Source: Paenibacillus ginsengihumi DSM 21568
Lineage (GTDB): Bacteria > Bacillota > Bacilli > Paenibacillales > NBRC-103111
Length of the DNA stretch: 41,599 nt
Direction of reading: 5' to 3'
NCBI RefSeq assembly: GCF_000380965.1
Contig: NZ_KB905592.1
Location: 1 to 41,599 of the forward strand
Position numbers and translations under genes: made by a program. A model generated the notes under the pieces. That model worked only from the letters and a program-made list of their open reading frames with translations, was not told the DNA's origin and did not search any database. Numbering within the stretch: position 1 is the stretch's first letter; every line of letters starts with the position of its first letter. Positions 1 to 7,634 of the stretch are shown here, one piece after another.

Positions 1-31
1 CAGGCATGGGAAACTCCTACATTTTTACATC

Positions 32-266
32 TTAAGTCGCCATTGCTTTAGCATCTTGCATTGATCTTATGCGCTTTCGAAATTCAGGATAATATGACAT
101 TGATCGATTTACCAATACGATCGAAGAGAGGCATCCCGAGCTCGTTTTCCAGAAACTTGATCTGCTGACTCAGATTCGACTGTGTCGTGCACAGGTTCTC
201 GGCAGCCCTTGAGAAATGCATTTCCTTACAAACGGCGGCAAAATACTCAAGCTGTCTAAATTCCAT
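32..266 (-). pseudogene. LysR-family regulator, N-terminal remnant
   Basis: The first 60 codons encode a clear LysR winged helix-turn-helix: an MEFRQLEYF start, an HFSRAAENLCTTQSNLSQQI recognition region and an LFDRIGKSI wing. An in-frame TGA follows at 86-84. In the next frame the minus strand continues with EFRKRIRSMQDAKAMAT and then TAA at 34-32, which resembles the linker helix of a LysR protein. Intact LysR proteins have about 300 residues with an effector-binding domain, which is absent here. I read this as a frameshifted and deleted relic, not a functional short regulator. The neighbours give no clue to its former target. Confidence 0.75.
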
Positions 267-468
267 TCCTCACTCCCCCTTTTAATAAGTGGTCTCCGGT
301 TTTCATTATAAATAGTAATTCAACTTATCCCAACCTCCCTCATTCAATCATTACTAAAACCGATCATTTGAATCGGAATCTCGTGATTGTTGCTTTGTGG
401 GGTCAAAGGTACAATTTGGATGTAAAAGCGAAACACTTACAATAAATGAATTGAGAGGTGTTTTAACC

Positions 469-933
469 ATGGGAAATTCGATAATTACAACTGGAAAAGT
501 TCTGCGTCAGATCGTGATCGGGCAACTTCAGGGCATTTCTCAAGATCAATTCGACATTCAATCCAAACACTTCAATAACACGATTCGTTGGAATGTCGGT
601 CATATGGTTTATTGGATGGACAAATACACCACTTTATCCTTCGGATTTCCGTCGGCAATTCCACCTCAATATGAAACACTGTTTGGCTCCGGAACGAAAC
701 CTTCGGATTGGACGATCGCTCCGCCCTCGAAGGAAGAGTTGACCGAAATGTTAATGGCACAGCTTTCCCGTCTCTCCGAGCTGACACCCGAAATGCTGGA
801 CATGAATCTCAAAATGCCGTTTATCATGGGCCCGTTCCAACTCATGACCTCCGGCGAGTTGTTCAACTTCGCTCTGATGCACGAAGCCATACACCTTGGT
901 ATCATTTCGAGCCAGCTTAAAACCATGCAATAA
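469..933 (+). CDS. DinB-like four-helix protein
   Basis: A 154-residue protein of the DinB/YfiT-like superfamily (DinB_2 type). The N-terminal helix carries GKVLRQIVIGQLQGI, then NNTIRWNVGHMVYWMDKY with the first metal-type histidine, and the C-terminus carries LMHEAIHLGIISSQLK with two further histidines in the usual place. Family members are often metal-binding and linked to thiol or stress metabolism, but no substrate can be inferred. I start at the ATG at 469 because GAGAGGTG lies just upstream; an in-frame ATG at 397 has no ribosome site and adds a non-conserved extension. The gene is co-directional with the SnoaL-like gene 70 bp downstream. Confidence 0.85.
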   Translation: MGNSIITTGKVLRQIVIGQLQGISQDQFDIQSKHFNNTIRWNVGHMVYWMDKYTTLSFGFPSAIPPQYETLFGSGTKPSDWTIAPPSKEELTEMLMAQLSRLSELTPEMLDMNLKMPFIMGPFQLMTSGELFNFALMHEAIHLGIISSQLKTMQ

Positions 934-1005
934 GGTAAAGCAATGACGAATCGTATGCGGAGCTACCGACAAATGTTCCATCTCTAAAAAGGAGACCGAT
1001 GCGAT

Positions 1006-1404
1006 ATGAAACCTGATCAAGTGTTACAATCATATCTCGAAAACTTAGCGGATATGGATAAAGCCCTCAGCTATGTTCACAGCGATGCCAAGTTTATCGC
1101 TGCATTCGAGAAGGAGACGGACCGACATCACTTTTATGGAACCTATTATGGGATAGACGGTGTGAGGACGCTATTGTCTAAGTTCCAGAAAGATCTTGAT
1201 ACCCAAGAATTCGAGATCTATAAGATCCTCGCTGATGAAATCACAGTTTTTGCTTGGGGAAGATTTAAACATCGGATTCGGCCTACCGATAAAATTTTTG
1301 AAAGCTATTGGGCGATCATTTGCGAAGTGGAAGACGGCAAGATTAAGTATTTTCGAGGCTTTGAAGATACGGGTGCTTTGGAGGCCTCTTTTAGAGGGGA
1401 TTGA
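1006..1404 (+). CDS. SnoaL/NTF2-like protein
   Basis: A 132-residue single-domain protein with the SnoaL/NTF2-like pattern: an N-terminal helical stretch (VLQSYLENLADMDKALSYV), a middle segment FYGTYYGIDGVRTLLSKF, and a strand-rich C-terminal half with ITVFAWGRFKHRI and SYWAIICEVEDGKIKYFRGFED. This fold covers small isomerases, hydrolases and ligand-binding proteins; the catalytic residues are not diagnostic, so no reaction is assigned. A GGAG lies about 11 nt before the ATG. It follows the DinB-like gene on the same strand and may be co-transcribed. An ISL3 scrap begins directly after its stop codon. Confidence 0.75.
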   Translation: MKPDQVLQSYLENLADMDKALSYVHSDAKFIAAFEKETDRHHFYGTYYGIDGVRTLLSKFQKDLDTQEFEIYKILADEITVFAWGRFKHRIRPTDKIFESYWAIICEVEDGKIKYFRGFEDTGALEASFRGD

Positions 1405-1671
1405 TTTTTTCTCGGTATCATTTTGGACAAGGCCATTGAGGGCCTCCATGATGCCATTGGTTACTCTGGATGTAAACCAGCGAAGGATTCCTTTCTCATG
1501 CTGGCGTATCGCTTTTGCAGCTTTTACCATGTCGGGGATCTGACTATGGGTTGCCCAGTAATAACCGTCGTCCAGAAATGCTTTGGCTTTCTCCGGGTCT
1601 TCTTGATCCCATAATCTTGAAAAGGCGAGCTTTAAGTGATACGCTTTGTCTGTTTTCAGATCTTCATCTGT
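1405..1671 (-). pseudogene. ISL3-family transposase, C-terminal scrap
   Basis: About 89 codons read openly on the minus strand and match the C-terminal part of ISL3-type DDE transposases: a lysine- and leucine-rich helix ([16 protein letters not shown]), then YYWATHSQIPDMVKAAKAI, then GILRWFTSRVTNGIMEALNG, the typical catalytic Glu region. Nothing upstream belongs to an ISL3 transposase: the open frame runs on to 1959 only by chance through antisense of a restriction-gene relic. No inverted repeats are visible. It is a deletion remnant jammed between the SnoaL-like gene and the restriction relic. Confidence 0.85.
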
Positions 1672-2047
1672 CGGAAAGCTGATGGACGAAACGCGGCGGA
1701 CGAGATAAACGATCGTGGCCATTTTAACGGGAATCAAAGAATCCACATTCCTGCAATTCCGCAAAAATCCGGAGGAATTCATGCTTCGTGCCGCCAAGCT
1801 GCCGCGGGGATTTTTATCCCGACGCCAATGGGCAATTACATTCCGGACTGGGCGATTGTTTTCAAGGATGTGAAGCACATTTACTTCATCGCGGAGACGA
1901 AAGGCTCCATGGAATCCATGGAACTGCGTGAAGTGGGAAGGCGAAGATTGAATGTGCACGCAAACACTTCGCCAAGCTGAATACAGGATAGCTGAAGTAC
2001 GATGTTGTGAACAGTTGTGGGAAATTATTGGAAATTGTGAAGGCTTG
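1672..2047 (+). pseudogene. Type III restriction enzyme Res subunit, C-terminal relic
   Basis: Pieces of the C-terminal part of a type III Res subunit survive in three frames. Frame 2 from about 1672 reads [13 protein letters not shown], a stop (probably a former Lys codon), then [19 protein letters not shown] and [12 protein letters not shown]. After a deletion of roughly 80 codons, another frame gives [20 protein letters not shown] and [21 protein letters not shown] further shift gives [15 protein letters not shown], and after a stop KYDVVNSCGKLLEIVK. The PDW and AETKGS motifs belong to the endonuclease domain. No Mod subunit is in the window. The relic implies that a type III restriction-modification system was once present here. 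Confidence 0.85.
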
Positions 2048-2176
2048 AATTCATCTTTGGGTATAATATTGCTGGAATTTGTTAATCGGTGATATTGGTT
2101 GAATAGCTACAGCTAAAAATTATAATTCCAAATACTAATGAAATAGCATAAAATGAACTAAAAAGGAGGTGGCAAA

Positions 2177-3328
2177 GTGGCAAGAGTTGCAGTGAACCCG
2201 GAAGTGATTCGATGGGCTTTACAACGTGCAGATATAGCTGAGACGATTGAAAAGAAGTTCCCGAAGTTGATGAGTTGGATGAACAATGAAACACAACCAA
2301 CATTAAAACAGCTGGAACAGCTTGCTAAAGCCACTTCCACACCACTCGGGTTTTTCTTTTTATCTAAACCACCACAAATACAGTTGCCTATTCCACATTA
2401 CAGGACAATTGACGATACCTATGCTTCTAAACCAAGTCCTGACTTGTTGGAAACGGTTCAGATGATGCAGCGACGGCAAGCATGGATGCGTGATTATTTA
2501 TTGGATATGGGTCAAGAGCCGCTATCCTATGTTGGATCCTGCCAATTGTCGGATAAACCCAAGGACGTGGCCCAAGATATTAGAAGGACTCTGGAAATTG
2601 AAAATGGTTGGGCAGCAGACTGTAGAAGTTGGCAGGAAGCTCTCCAAATGTTACTGACTAAAATCGAAAATATAGGTATCTTGGTTGTTAGAAATGGAAT
2701 AGTAGGGAATAACACTCACAGGAAGCTGGATGTGAATGAGTTCAGGGGTTTTGTACTTGTGGACGAATATGTCCCGCTGATATTCATTAACGGAGCTGAT
2801 GGCAAGGCCGCTCAGATGTTCACGATTGCTCATGAATTAGCTCACATCTGGTTCGGGGTAAGTGCAGCCTTTGATCTTTCTAACTTACAGCCTTCTGATA
2901 AAGAGATTGAGCAAGCTTGTAATCAAACAGCAGCAGAATTTCTGGTGCCAGAAGATGAGTTGAGATCGGTATGGGAGGGTATCAATAATGCCCCTGATCG
3001 GTTCAACCTTTTGGCAAGACATTTCAAGGTGAGCAGCATTGTAACAGCTCGAAGAGCATTAGACTTGATGTTAATATCTAGAGATGAGTTTTTTGATTTT
3101 TATCGTGCATGGATGGAAATTGAGCGTAAACAAGCTCAAGATGGTGAAGGTGGGGGTAACTTCTATTTCAACCAACACTTCCGAATTGGCCGGCGTTTTG
3201 CGGAAGCTGTGTTTACAAGTGCAAAGGAAGGGCGTTTGCAATATAACGAAGCATATAGACTGACAGGCCTTAAAGGAGATACCTTTGCAGAGTATGCGAA
3301 ACACCTTGGAATTGAGGTGTATTCATGA
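2177..3328 (+). CDS. XRE/ImmA-IrrE family metallopeptidase
   Basis: A 383-residue protein of the ImmA/IrrE (COG2856, M78) class. The N-terminal ~65 residues look like a degenerate helix-turn-helix (LKQLEQLAKATSTPLGFFFL). The zinc protease domain carries HELAH at 219-223 and a third ligand in the NQTAAEFLVPED segment (Glu254). Start is GTG at 2177, fixed by a perfect AAGGAGGT at 2163-2170. Its stop overlaps the start of a DUF4411 gene (ATGA), an arrangement known from predicted XRE-COG2856/DUF4411 toxin-antitoxin pairs. Here the protease gene is intact but the partner is destroyed. ImmA-type proteins cleave or control repressors, so a regulatory role is possible. Confidence 0.9.
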   Translation: MARVAVNPEVIRWALQRADIAETIEKKFPKLMSWMNNETQPTLKQLEQLAKATSTPLGFFFLSKPPQIQLPIPHYRTIDDTYASKPSPDLLETVQMMQRRQAWMRDYLLDMGQEPLSYVGSCQLSDKPKDVAQDIRRTLEIENGWAADCRSWQEALQMLLTKIENIGILVVRNGIVGNNTHRKLDVNEFRGFVLVDEYVPLIFINGADGKAAQMFTIAHELAHIWFGVSAAFDLSNLQPSDKEIEQACNQTAAEFLVPEDELRSVWEGINNAPDRFNLLARHFKVSSIVTARRALDLMLISRDEFFDFYRAWMEIERKQAQDGEGGGNFYFNQHFRIGRRFAEAVFTSAKEGRLQYNEAYRLTGLKGDTFAEYAKHLGIEVYS

Positions 3329-3740
3329 CAGAATCATTAAGATTTGTATTAGATACTAATGTTCTGGTTGAAGCACATAGGAGGTACTATGCTTTTGATA
3401 TCGCGCCTTGTTTTTGGCGTGTCCTGTTGGAGTTAGCAGATAGAGGTCATATTGTAAGTATTGATAGAGTTAAGGATGAGCTGATGAAATTCAGGCCAAG
3501 AAGATGCCTTAATTAAGTGGGCACTCTCGGAATTTGATCACTGGTTTGCCTCGACTGAAAATGAAGAAGTATTCGAAGCATATCGTCAGTTAATTGACTG
3601 GTCTATGGGAGAAAATCAAACAGTATAGCAGGGATGCTAGGAGAAGAATTTTGATCCCTAATGCCTGTAGAGCTATAGGTGTTGATTACATGAATACCTT
3701 TGAAATGCTTCGTAAGCTAAATGCTAGCCTTGGAGAGTAA
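3325..3740 (+). pseudogene. DUF4411 (PIN-like) protein, disrupted
   Basis: The start matches DUF4411 proteins: RFVLDTNVLVEAHRRYYAFD with the metal-binding Asp of a PIN-like fold, then FWRVLLELADRGHIVSIDRV. The frame closes at 3516, but the next frame continues NSGQEDALIKWALSEFDHWF, consistent with one lost base near 3490. A second break near 3620 moves to YSRDARRRILIPNACRAIGV and then DYMNTFEMLRKLNASLGE, the normal C-terminus. About 45 residues that should hold the other acidic residues are missing between these parts. The gene is the toxin-like partner of the upstream ImmA/IrrE gene and cannot be functional. Confidence 0.85.
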
Positions 3741-3776
3741 TGACAGCGACAAATTAACACATGCACATAATTTTGG

Positions 3777-3803
3777 GAGAGGCGAAGTCTTTGCCTCTCC
3801 TTT
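3777..3803 (+). terminator. Rho-independent terminator after DUF4411 relic
   Basis: GGAGAGGC (3777-3784) and GCCTCTCC (3793-3800) form a perfect 8-bp stem with an 8-nt loop, followed by TTT. It lies 37 nt after the relic's stop codon and closes the two-gene unit. Confidence 0.7.
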
Positions 3804-4031
3804 GCTGTCCTGTTCAACTTCCTCCCTAAAAAGCAAAGATGGCTCGCAAGCCGTCTATTGCTTTTTCCCTATCATTCTTCAAATCGCTACCTTTAAATCA
3901 GCACGCTGAACCGTATCACAAATCGTGGTAAAATGGAGAATGAAACTGAATGTTGAAGCCGCAATGACTGAATGTTTAGAAAAGAGCTGTTTGATAGTAT
4001 CAAAATTTGAATTCAAGGGGTTGTTATTCCA
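3804..4031. other. Intergenic, no gene recognised
   Basis: Short open frames here lack ribosome sites and family features. The 3' part contains an AAGGGG (4015-4020) that probably serves the split acetyltransferase starting at 4032. Confidence 0.5.
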
Positions 4032-4145
4032 ATGATGATTGAGTTAATCCCGCTTTCTCCCAATGAACGAGAATCGTTTATCATAAGAAATCAAACGGCG
4101 TTCAAAAAGGCTGCAATGGAGGAATTTGGTCCGCAAACAGATGAG

Positions 4146-4152
4146 GTTATAT
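4146..4152. repeat. 7-bp target-site duplication, left copy
   Basis: GTTATAT immediately before the transposon's TGTGAAT end; identical to 7628-7634 on the other side. Confidence 0.92.
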
Positions 4153-4243
4153 TGTGAATTTGCATTTTAATCCGGCAGCAACTTCGCAAATTAAATCAGC
4201 GCAAAGAGTCGCTCTTTACCGTAGTTTTGCAAATTAAATCCGC
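4153..4243. repeat. Transposon left end with three transposase-site repeats
   Basis: After the TGTGAAT tip, three same-orientation repeats occur: TTTGCATTTTAATCCGGC (4159-4176), TTCGCAAATTAAATCAGC (4183-4200) and TTTGCAAATTAAATCCGC (4226-4243). The third is probably closest to consensus. Related copies face inward at the right end (7515-7531 and 7571-7587). This is the organisation of TnsB-type binding sites. Confidence 0.8.
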
Positions 4244-4298
4244 ACTGAACCTCATTCATTTTCACATAATCACGGTAATTCCGCTACCGTTTCCTACC

Positions 4299-4332
4299 AA
4301 AAAAGCAGCCGGAAACTCAGTTTCCAACTGCT
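4299..4332 (-). terminator. Terminator of the transposon operon
   Basis: On the minus strand an AGCAGTTGGAAAC / GTTTCCGGCTGCT stem (4332-4304, mostly paired, 3-nt loop) is followed by TTTTTT (4304-4299). It lies 41 nt after the last transposon gene. Confidence 0.85.
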
Positions 4333-4372
4333 TTCCACTTGCCAAATTCTCAACCAACTAGATATACTCCCG

Positions 4373-4777
4373 TTAAATCCCTTTTACGTTGTAGATTGCT
4401 TTGGGACTCAAATGAAATATCGTTGAGTTGGAAAGGACTACGTACCACTCCTTGTCCAACTCGATGCGGCAGAGCAAGTAGGATTGCCCTACCTGGATTT
4501 CAAAACATTCCCCGCAATGCAACCCAATGGGTTTATCGTACACGCCATGCACGTTCCAACGATTTCGCTGGCTGCAAAACAACAGTCGGCCTTCTCTTTG
4601 CATCTTGGTATGCCCCCCTTTCGTTCGAAAGGTAGGGCGTTTCCATCTGGCCAGATACACTTCGCAGAAAACGAAGCAAATCTGTTCCTTCTCCAAACGA
4701 AGTCCAGCATGCCAATCGGACGGAAATTGACGCGGCAAACGTGGCCAACAATTCAGAATGTGAAGACGACGGTTCAT
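4373..4777 (-). CDS. Small DUF5348-like accessory protein of the transposon
   Basis: A 134-residue protein, last in the transposon operon, whose ATG lies 8 nt after the ATPase stop. The N-terminal half is rich in Arg, Cys and Trp. The C-terminal half reads GRLLFCSQRN, LHCGECFEIQ, then LLCRIELDKEWYVVLSNSTI, which I recall as the pattern of DUF5348 proteins. This is a small strand-rich domain of unknown role, common next to mobile elements and in plasmid operons. The in-frame upstream extension to 4828 lies inside the ATPase gene and is rejected. A role in transposition is inferred only from position. Confidence 0.65.
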   Translation of the reverse strand: MNRRLHILNCWPRLPRQFPSDWHAGLRLEKEQICFVFCEVYLARWKRPTFRTKGGHTKMQREGRLLFCSQRNRWNVHGVYDKPIGLHCGECFEIQVGQSYLLCRIELDKEWYVVLSNSTIFHLSPKAIYNVKGI

Positions 4778-4784
4778 CTCATCA

Positions 4785-5585
4785 TCACATCCCGTTCTCT
4801 TCCGCCGCAATGCGGATGATCTCAGCATCGACCTGCTCGGCCTTTCTCATGTAGCCGTGCAGCAAGGCGTGGGTTCCTAGTTTGTTGATGAGGCGGGGAT
4901 ATCCACGTGTGCAAGCGGATATGGCTTCCGTGGCCGAATCGGTGAAGATGGGATGTTTGGCACCGGCAATCGTCATATGGTGCTGAACATATCCTTTCAC
5001 CTCGTCCTTGTTCAGCGGCTCCATCTGGTGGCTTAGAAGGAGCCGCTGGGCGAGCGGACGGTTCAGATTCAGAGTAAGCCGATCCCGTAAATACGGCAGT
5101 CCACATAGCAGCAGAATAAAAGGATTATGCGAATCCATAGAGAAATTGAATAGCAGGTTCAAATCGCTTAAGAATACGTCTTTGGCCATTTGCATCTCGT
5201 CGAGAATGAACACGGGCGTTATCTTTCGGTCATGGTATGAAACCGTTACTGCTTGCTGAATTTGACGAAATAGATCAACCTTGCGGGTTTTCGGTTCTTC
5301 CCCAAGGCCAAAGGCGAGTCCCCGGTAAAAGTCGTTCACGGATCCCGTAGACATCGGAAAATAGATCACTTTGTACAGGGATTTATTCAGGGATTCGGTA
5401 AATACCCGCAGCGCATAGGTTTTCCCGGCTCCGGGTTCGCCGACGAGAAGCCCCATACCGCGCACCTGCTTCATGTAATTCAGGCATCCCAGCGCTTCCT
5501 GGTGCGAGGTTGACGCATAGGCATCGGATACCTTCAGTTCCTTGGAAAACGGTGCGCTAGAAAGCGAATAGAAGGCCTTAAACAT
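4785..5585 (-). CDS. ExeA/TnsC-like AAA+ ATPase of the transposon
   Basis: A 266-residue ATPase starting MFKAFYSLSSAPFSKEL. Walker A is GEPGAGKT at 49-56 and Walker B FILDE ends at Glu130; a sensor-like LLLCGLPYLRDRL follows, and PRLINKLGTHALL lies near the C-terminus, all typical of ExeA/TnsC/IstB-like transposition regulators. Such proteins bind target DNA as ATP-bound filaments or rings, recruit the DDE transposase and can confer target immunity. The ATG at 5585 overlaps the end of the transposase gene and has GGAAGGGGG upstream; a longer reading from 5654 lies wholly inside the transposase coding region. Translational coupling is likely. Confidence 0.9.
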   Translation of the reverse strand: MFKAFYSLSSAPFSKELKVSDAYASTSHQEALGCLNYMKQVRGMGLLVGEPGAGKTYALRVFTESLNKSLYKVIYFPMSTGSVNDFYRGLAFGLGEEPKTRKVDLFRQIQQAVTVSYHDRKITPVFILDEMQMAKDVFLSDLNLLFNFSMDSHNPFILLLCGLPYLRDRLTLNLNRPLAQRLLLSHQMEPLNKDEVKGYVQHHMTIAGAKHPIFTDSATEAISACTRGYPRLINKLGTHALLHGYMRKAEQVDAEIIRIAAEENGM

Positions 5586-6837
5586 CCGCAGCGCCCCCTT
5601 CCACCTGCATTTCTTTGAAAGAGAGGGAGGAACGCTGGCGCTTGACGTGGGCATTATCTTGAAAACGCACTTGTGTTGCCTGAGCTACCGCTTTGCCCTC
5701 TTCGTAAAGATGAACGCCGCTTTCGTCATAGCGGACTTCCACTTTCCTTCCGGCATACACATCCGGAACCTCGTACAGCTGGTTTTCTAACGAAAATGTA
5801 GCATCATGTTTGACCTTGCGAAAGGCACGCTTGAGAAACAAAGCATCCAGCGCGGATGGATCGTCCACGGTACGGATACTGTCCACTTGGGATAAATAAA
5901 CCTCAAGCGGCATCCTGCCATTCAAGGAGGCATGGGGTTTGCGGTGGTAATCTTCCTCGAGCCACTTCCAAAACCGCTCATTAAGTTCCTCCAACGTAGA
6001 CGCAGGCTTCTCTCGAAGCAACGTATAAAACCTGGTCTTGCAGGTCGGGAACATACGTTCTATTTTCCCTTTGCTTTGAGGATCGTATGCGCGTGTATGA
6101 AGAAGCTGTATGCCTAGCCCAGCGCAGGCAAACTGCATAATGTCGGAACGGAAGATCTTGCCGTTGTCGGTATACGCCATTTTGGGAATACCTCGGCGGA
6201 TCATCGCTTCTTTCATCACAGTTCGCAGTCCATCGAACTTTTCGGACGGGAAAAACTGCGCAAATGGAACCAGCCGGCTGCAATCATCAATAAAGGCAAT
6301 CAGGTGGGTTCTGACCATTTTGCCGTCAATGCGCAGACGCGGACCCTCGCTTGCATCGGTCTGCCACAATACATTCACTTTATCGTGAGCAAAGCGTTTG
6401 CGCTCAGGCGTATTCGGTGTTTCCTTCCCCAGCAGACCATTCTTCTTCAGGAAACGATAAATCGTCGAATACGAAACTTCCTTTGGGAAGATATCCCCTT
6501 GTTCAATCAGTTGGTCGTAGAAGACGGTGACGGGCATCCAGAGCCTTTCTTTTCGCTGCGCTAATACGTGGTCTTGCTGGTCCTGCGACAGCGTACGGAG
6601 CTGGCCCCGATCGGAACGTCGGCCTGGTTTTAGGCCGTCAAACCCGTGCCTGCGGTAAAGCAGATGCCATTCCAGAATCGTCTTCGGCGAATACCTTTTT
6701 TCCCCGTAATGCGGCACATCATGCTTTTTAGTCGACACTTCCGCCAAATAATCCCCTCGGTCAACCTGTTCATTTAAAAGCGGCGCAATGAGTCCGTAAC
6801 GAAATAACGCAATCTTCTCCCGTATTGCTTCATCCAT
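5578..6837 (-). CDS. DD(35)E transposase (Mu/Tn552/TnsB-like)
   Basis: A 419-residue transposase. Residues ~1-80 are a helix-turn-helix (YSPKTILEWHLLYRRHGFDG), 80-150 a second helical DNA-binding part, and 150-300 the rve catalytic core with WQTDASEG (Asp161), AYTDNGKIFRS (Asp224) and SKGKIERMF (Glu260). The Asp-Glu distance is 35 intervening residues. The C-terminal ~100 residues form a Mu-C-like small barrel (YEVPDVYAGRKVEVRYDESG). It should cut and join the element ends carrying the TTTGCAAATTA repeats. The ATG at 6837 has AAGGAGG 10 nt upstream. The gene is intact, in line with a recent insertion. Confidence 0.93.
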   Translation of the reverse strand: MDEAIREKIALFRYGLIAPLLNEQVDRGDYLAEVSTKKHDVPHYGEKRYSPKTILEWHLLYRRHGFDGLKPGRRSDRGQLRTLSQDQQDHVLAQRKERLWMPVTVFYDQLIEQGDIFPKEVSYSTIYRFLKKNGLLGKETPNTPERKRFAHDKVNVLWQTDASEGPRLRIDGKMVRTHLIAFIDDCSRLVPFAQFFPSEKFDGLRTVMKEAMIRRGIPKMAYTDNGKIFRSDIMQFACAGLGIQLLHTRAYDPQSKGKIERMFPTCKTRFYTLLREKPASTLEELNERFWKWLEEDYHRKPHASLNGRMPLEVYLSQVDSIRTVDDPSALDALFLKRAFRKVKHDATFSLENQLYEVPDVYAGRKVEVRYDESGVHLYEEGKAVAQATQVRFQDNAHVKRQRSSLSFKEMQVEGGAADV

Positions 6838-6940
6838 TGGTTAATAGCCTCCTTATGAATCGGAAGGCCAGCCGGCTAACCTTTGCCGCCATTATACCGA
6901 GTCGCCTACAATGAGGCTATGAAAAAGGTATGTGGAAACG

Positions 6941-7504
6941 TTATTCTGTTTTCGCCACCCTTGCGCCGTGGTACAATGAATGTGCCATAAAACTGTTGAT
7001 TCGATGACCCCACCACCTTCTTACGAAGGTTGCTTTCCCCAAAGCCTGGATCATCCGAAGCAATTTTATGGCTTTTTCTTTTGGATCCTTCGGCAATACT
7101 TGATGGTATCCTTCTTCCCGAAAAAACAAGGTCCATTCGGTTTGCTTTCCGTAGGCGCGCCTTTCGTAAAACCGCCGCAACTGGTGTGTACATAAGCAAG
7201 ATCGAGTTAGCCAGAATGCGAGCAGGATGAAGATAATGAAATCCAAGGTATGCTGGAAGTAAGGAAGGAGAAAGGTTGGCAGGATGGAAACGGTCTTTTT
7301 GCAGTCAGGGCAGATCAGCCTACAAATAGTGACCCGGTAGGTCGACGCTTCCGTCTCGATGGCATTACGTTCATAGAATCCATGGCGCTGAAGTCGATTT
7401 CTAGCCCTACACATCGGGCAACAGTCCAATTCGGGGAAATCGTTATCCTTTCCAAGCTCCGCATATCGAGATACATCCACCAGAAAGTTATGGTAGTACA
7501 TCAT
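6941..7504 (-). CDS. Zinc-ribbon DUF6431-like protein of the transposon
   Basis: A 187-residue protein, first gene of the transposon operon. It has a zinc ribbon made of CPMC (29-32) and CPDC (65-68), separated by a strand-rich segment, then an aromatic LLPYFQHTLDFIIFILLAFW helix, and a basic C-terminal half. I recall this layout as DUF6431, often found beside DDE transposase/ATPase pairs. The ribbon resembles the N-terminal DNA-binding ribbons of several IS transposases, so a target- or end-binding role is plausible but unproven. GGAGGG lies 8-9 nt before the ATG; a 38-bp inverted repeat (7515-7552) sits immediately upstream. Confidence 0.75.
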   Translation of the reverse strand: MMYYHNFLVDVSRYAELGKDNDFPELDCCPMCRARNRLQRHGFYERNAIETEASTYRVTICRLICPDCKKTVSILPTFLLPYFQHTLDFIIFILLAFWLTRSCLCTHQLRRFYERRAYGKQTEWTLFFREEGYHQVLPKDPKEKAIKLLRMIQALGKATFVRRWWGHRINSFMAHSLYHGARVAKTE

Positions 7505-7514
7505 AGGAAACCCT

Positions 7515-7552
7515 CCGCTGTAATTTGCAAAAAGTTTAGCAAATTACAGCGG
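7515..7552. repeat. Perfect 14-bp inverted repeat at the transposon promoter end
   Basis: CCGCTGTAATTTGC (7515-7528) and GCAAATTACAGCGG (7539-7552) are exact inverted copies around a 10-nt spacer. Each arm holds the TTTGCAAATTA-type transposase-site core. The start codon of the first gene is only 10 nt away and the SD sequence abuts the left arm, so binding of transposase or the zinc-ribbon protein here could repress the operon. Confidence 0.85.
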
Positions 7553-7584
7553 CATAAAAATAGAGGGAATCCGTTCCAATATGC

Positions 7585-7618
7585 AAAAAAGCACCTGTTT
7601 CCTGCGGAAACAAAGTGC
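7585..7618 (-). terminator. Read-in terminator at the transposon right end
   Basis: On the minus strand, GCAC...TGTTTCC / GGAAACA...GTGC (7618-7591, 7-bp core plus 4-bp base) precedes TTTTTT (7590-7585). It lies between the right tip and the operon and would stop outside transcripts from entering the transposase genes. Confidence 0.8.
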
Positions 7619-7627
7619 TCATTCACA

Positions 7628-7634
7628 GTTATAT
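7628..7634. repeat. 7-bp target-site duplication, right copy
   Basis: GTTATAT directly after the ATTCACA tip; pairs with 4146-4152. Confidence 0.92.

Larger units (their letters stand above)
4153..7627 (-). mobile_element. Compact TnsB/TnsC-like (Tn552/Mu-class) transposon
   Basis: A complete 3,475-bp element. Ends are TGTGAAT...ATTCACA, and about 17 of the first 24 positions match between ends. It is flanked by GTTATAT duplications and interrupts a GNAT gene. Four minus-strand genes lie inside: a zinc-ribbon protein (DUF6431-like), a DD(35)E transposase, an ExeA/TnsC-like ATPase and a small DUF5348-like protein. Repeats with the core TTTGCAAATTA sit inside both ends, like the multiple transposase sites of Tn7, Mu and Tn5053. 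There is a terminator at each end. No TnsA, TniQ or resolvase gene is present. The 7-bp duplication agrees with the 6-7 bp known for Tn552-type elements. Confidence 0.92.

Noticed and set aside
1171-1959. A 262-codon open frame on the minus strand
   Set aside because: Only about 1405-1671 is transposase-like; the rest is antisense of the SnoaL-like gene and of the restriction relic.
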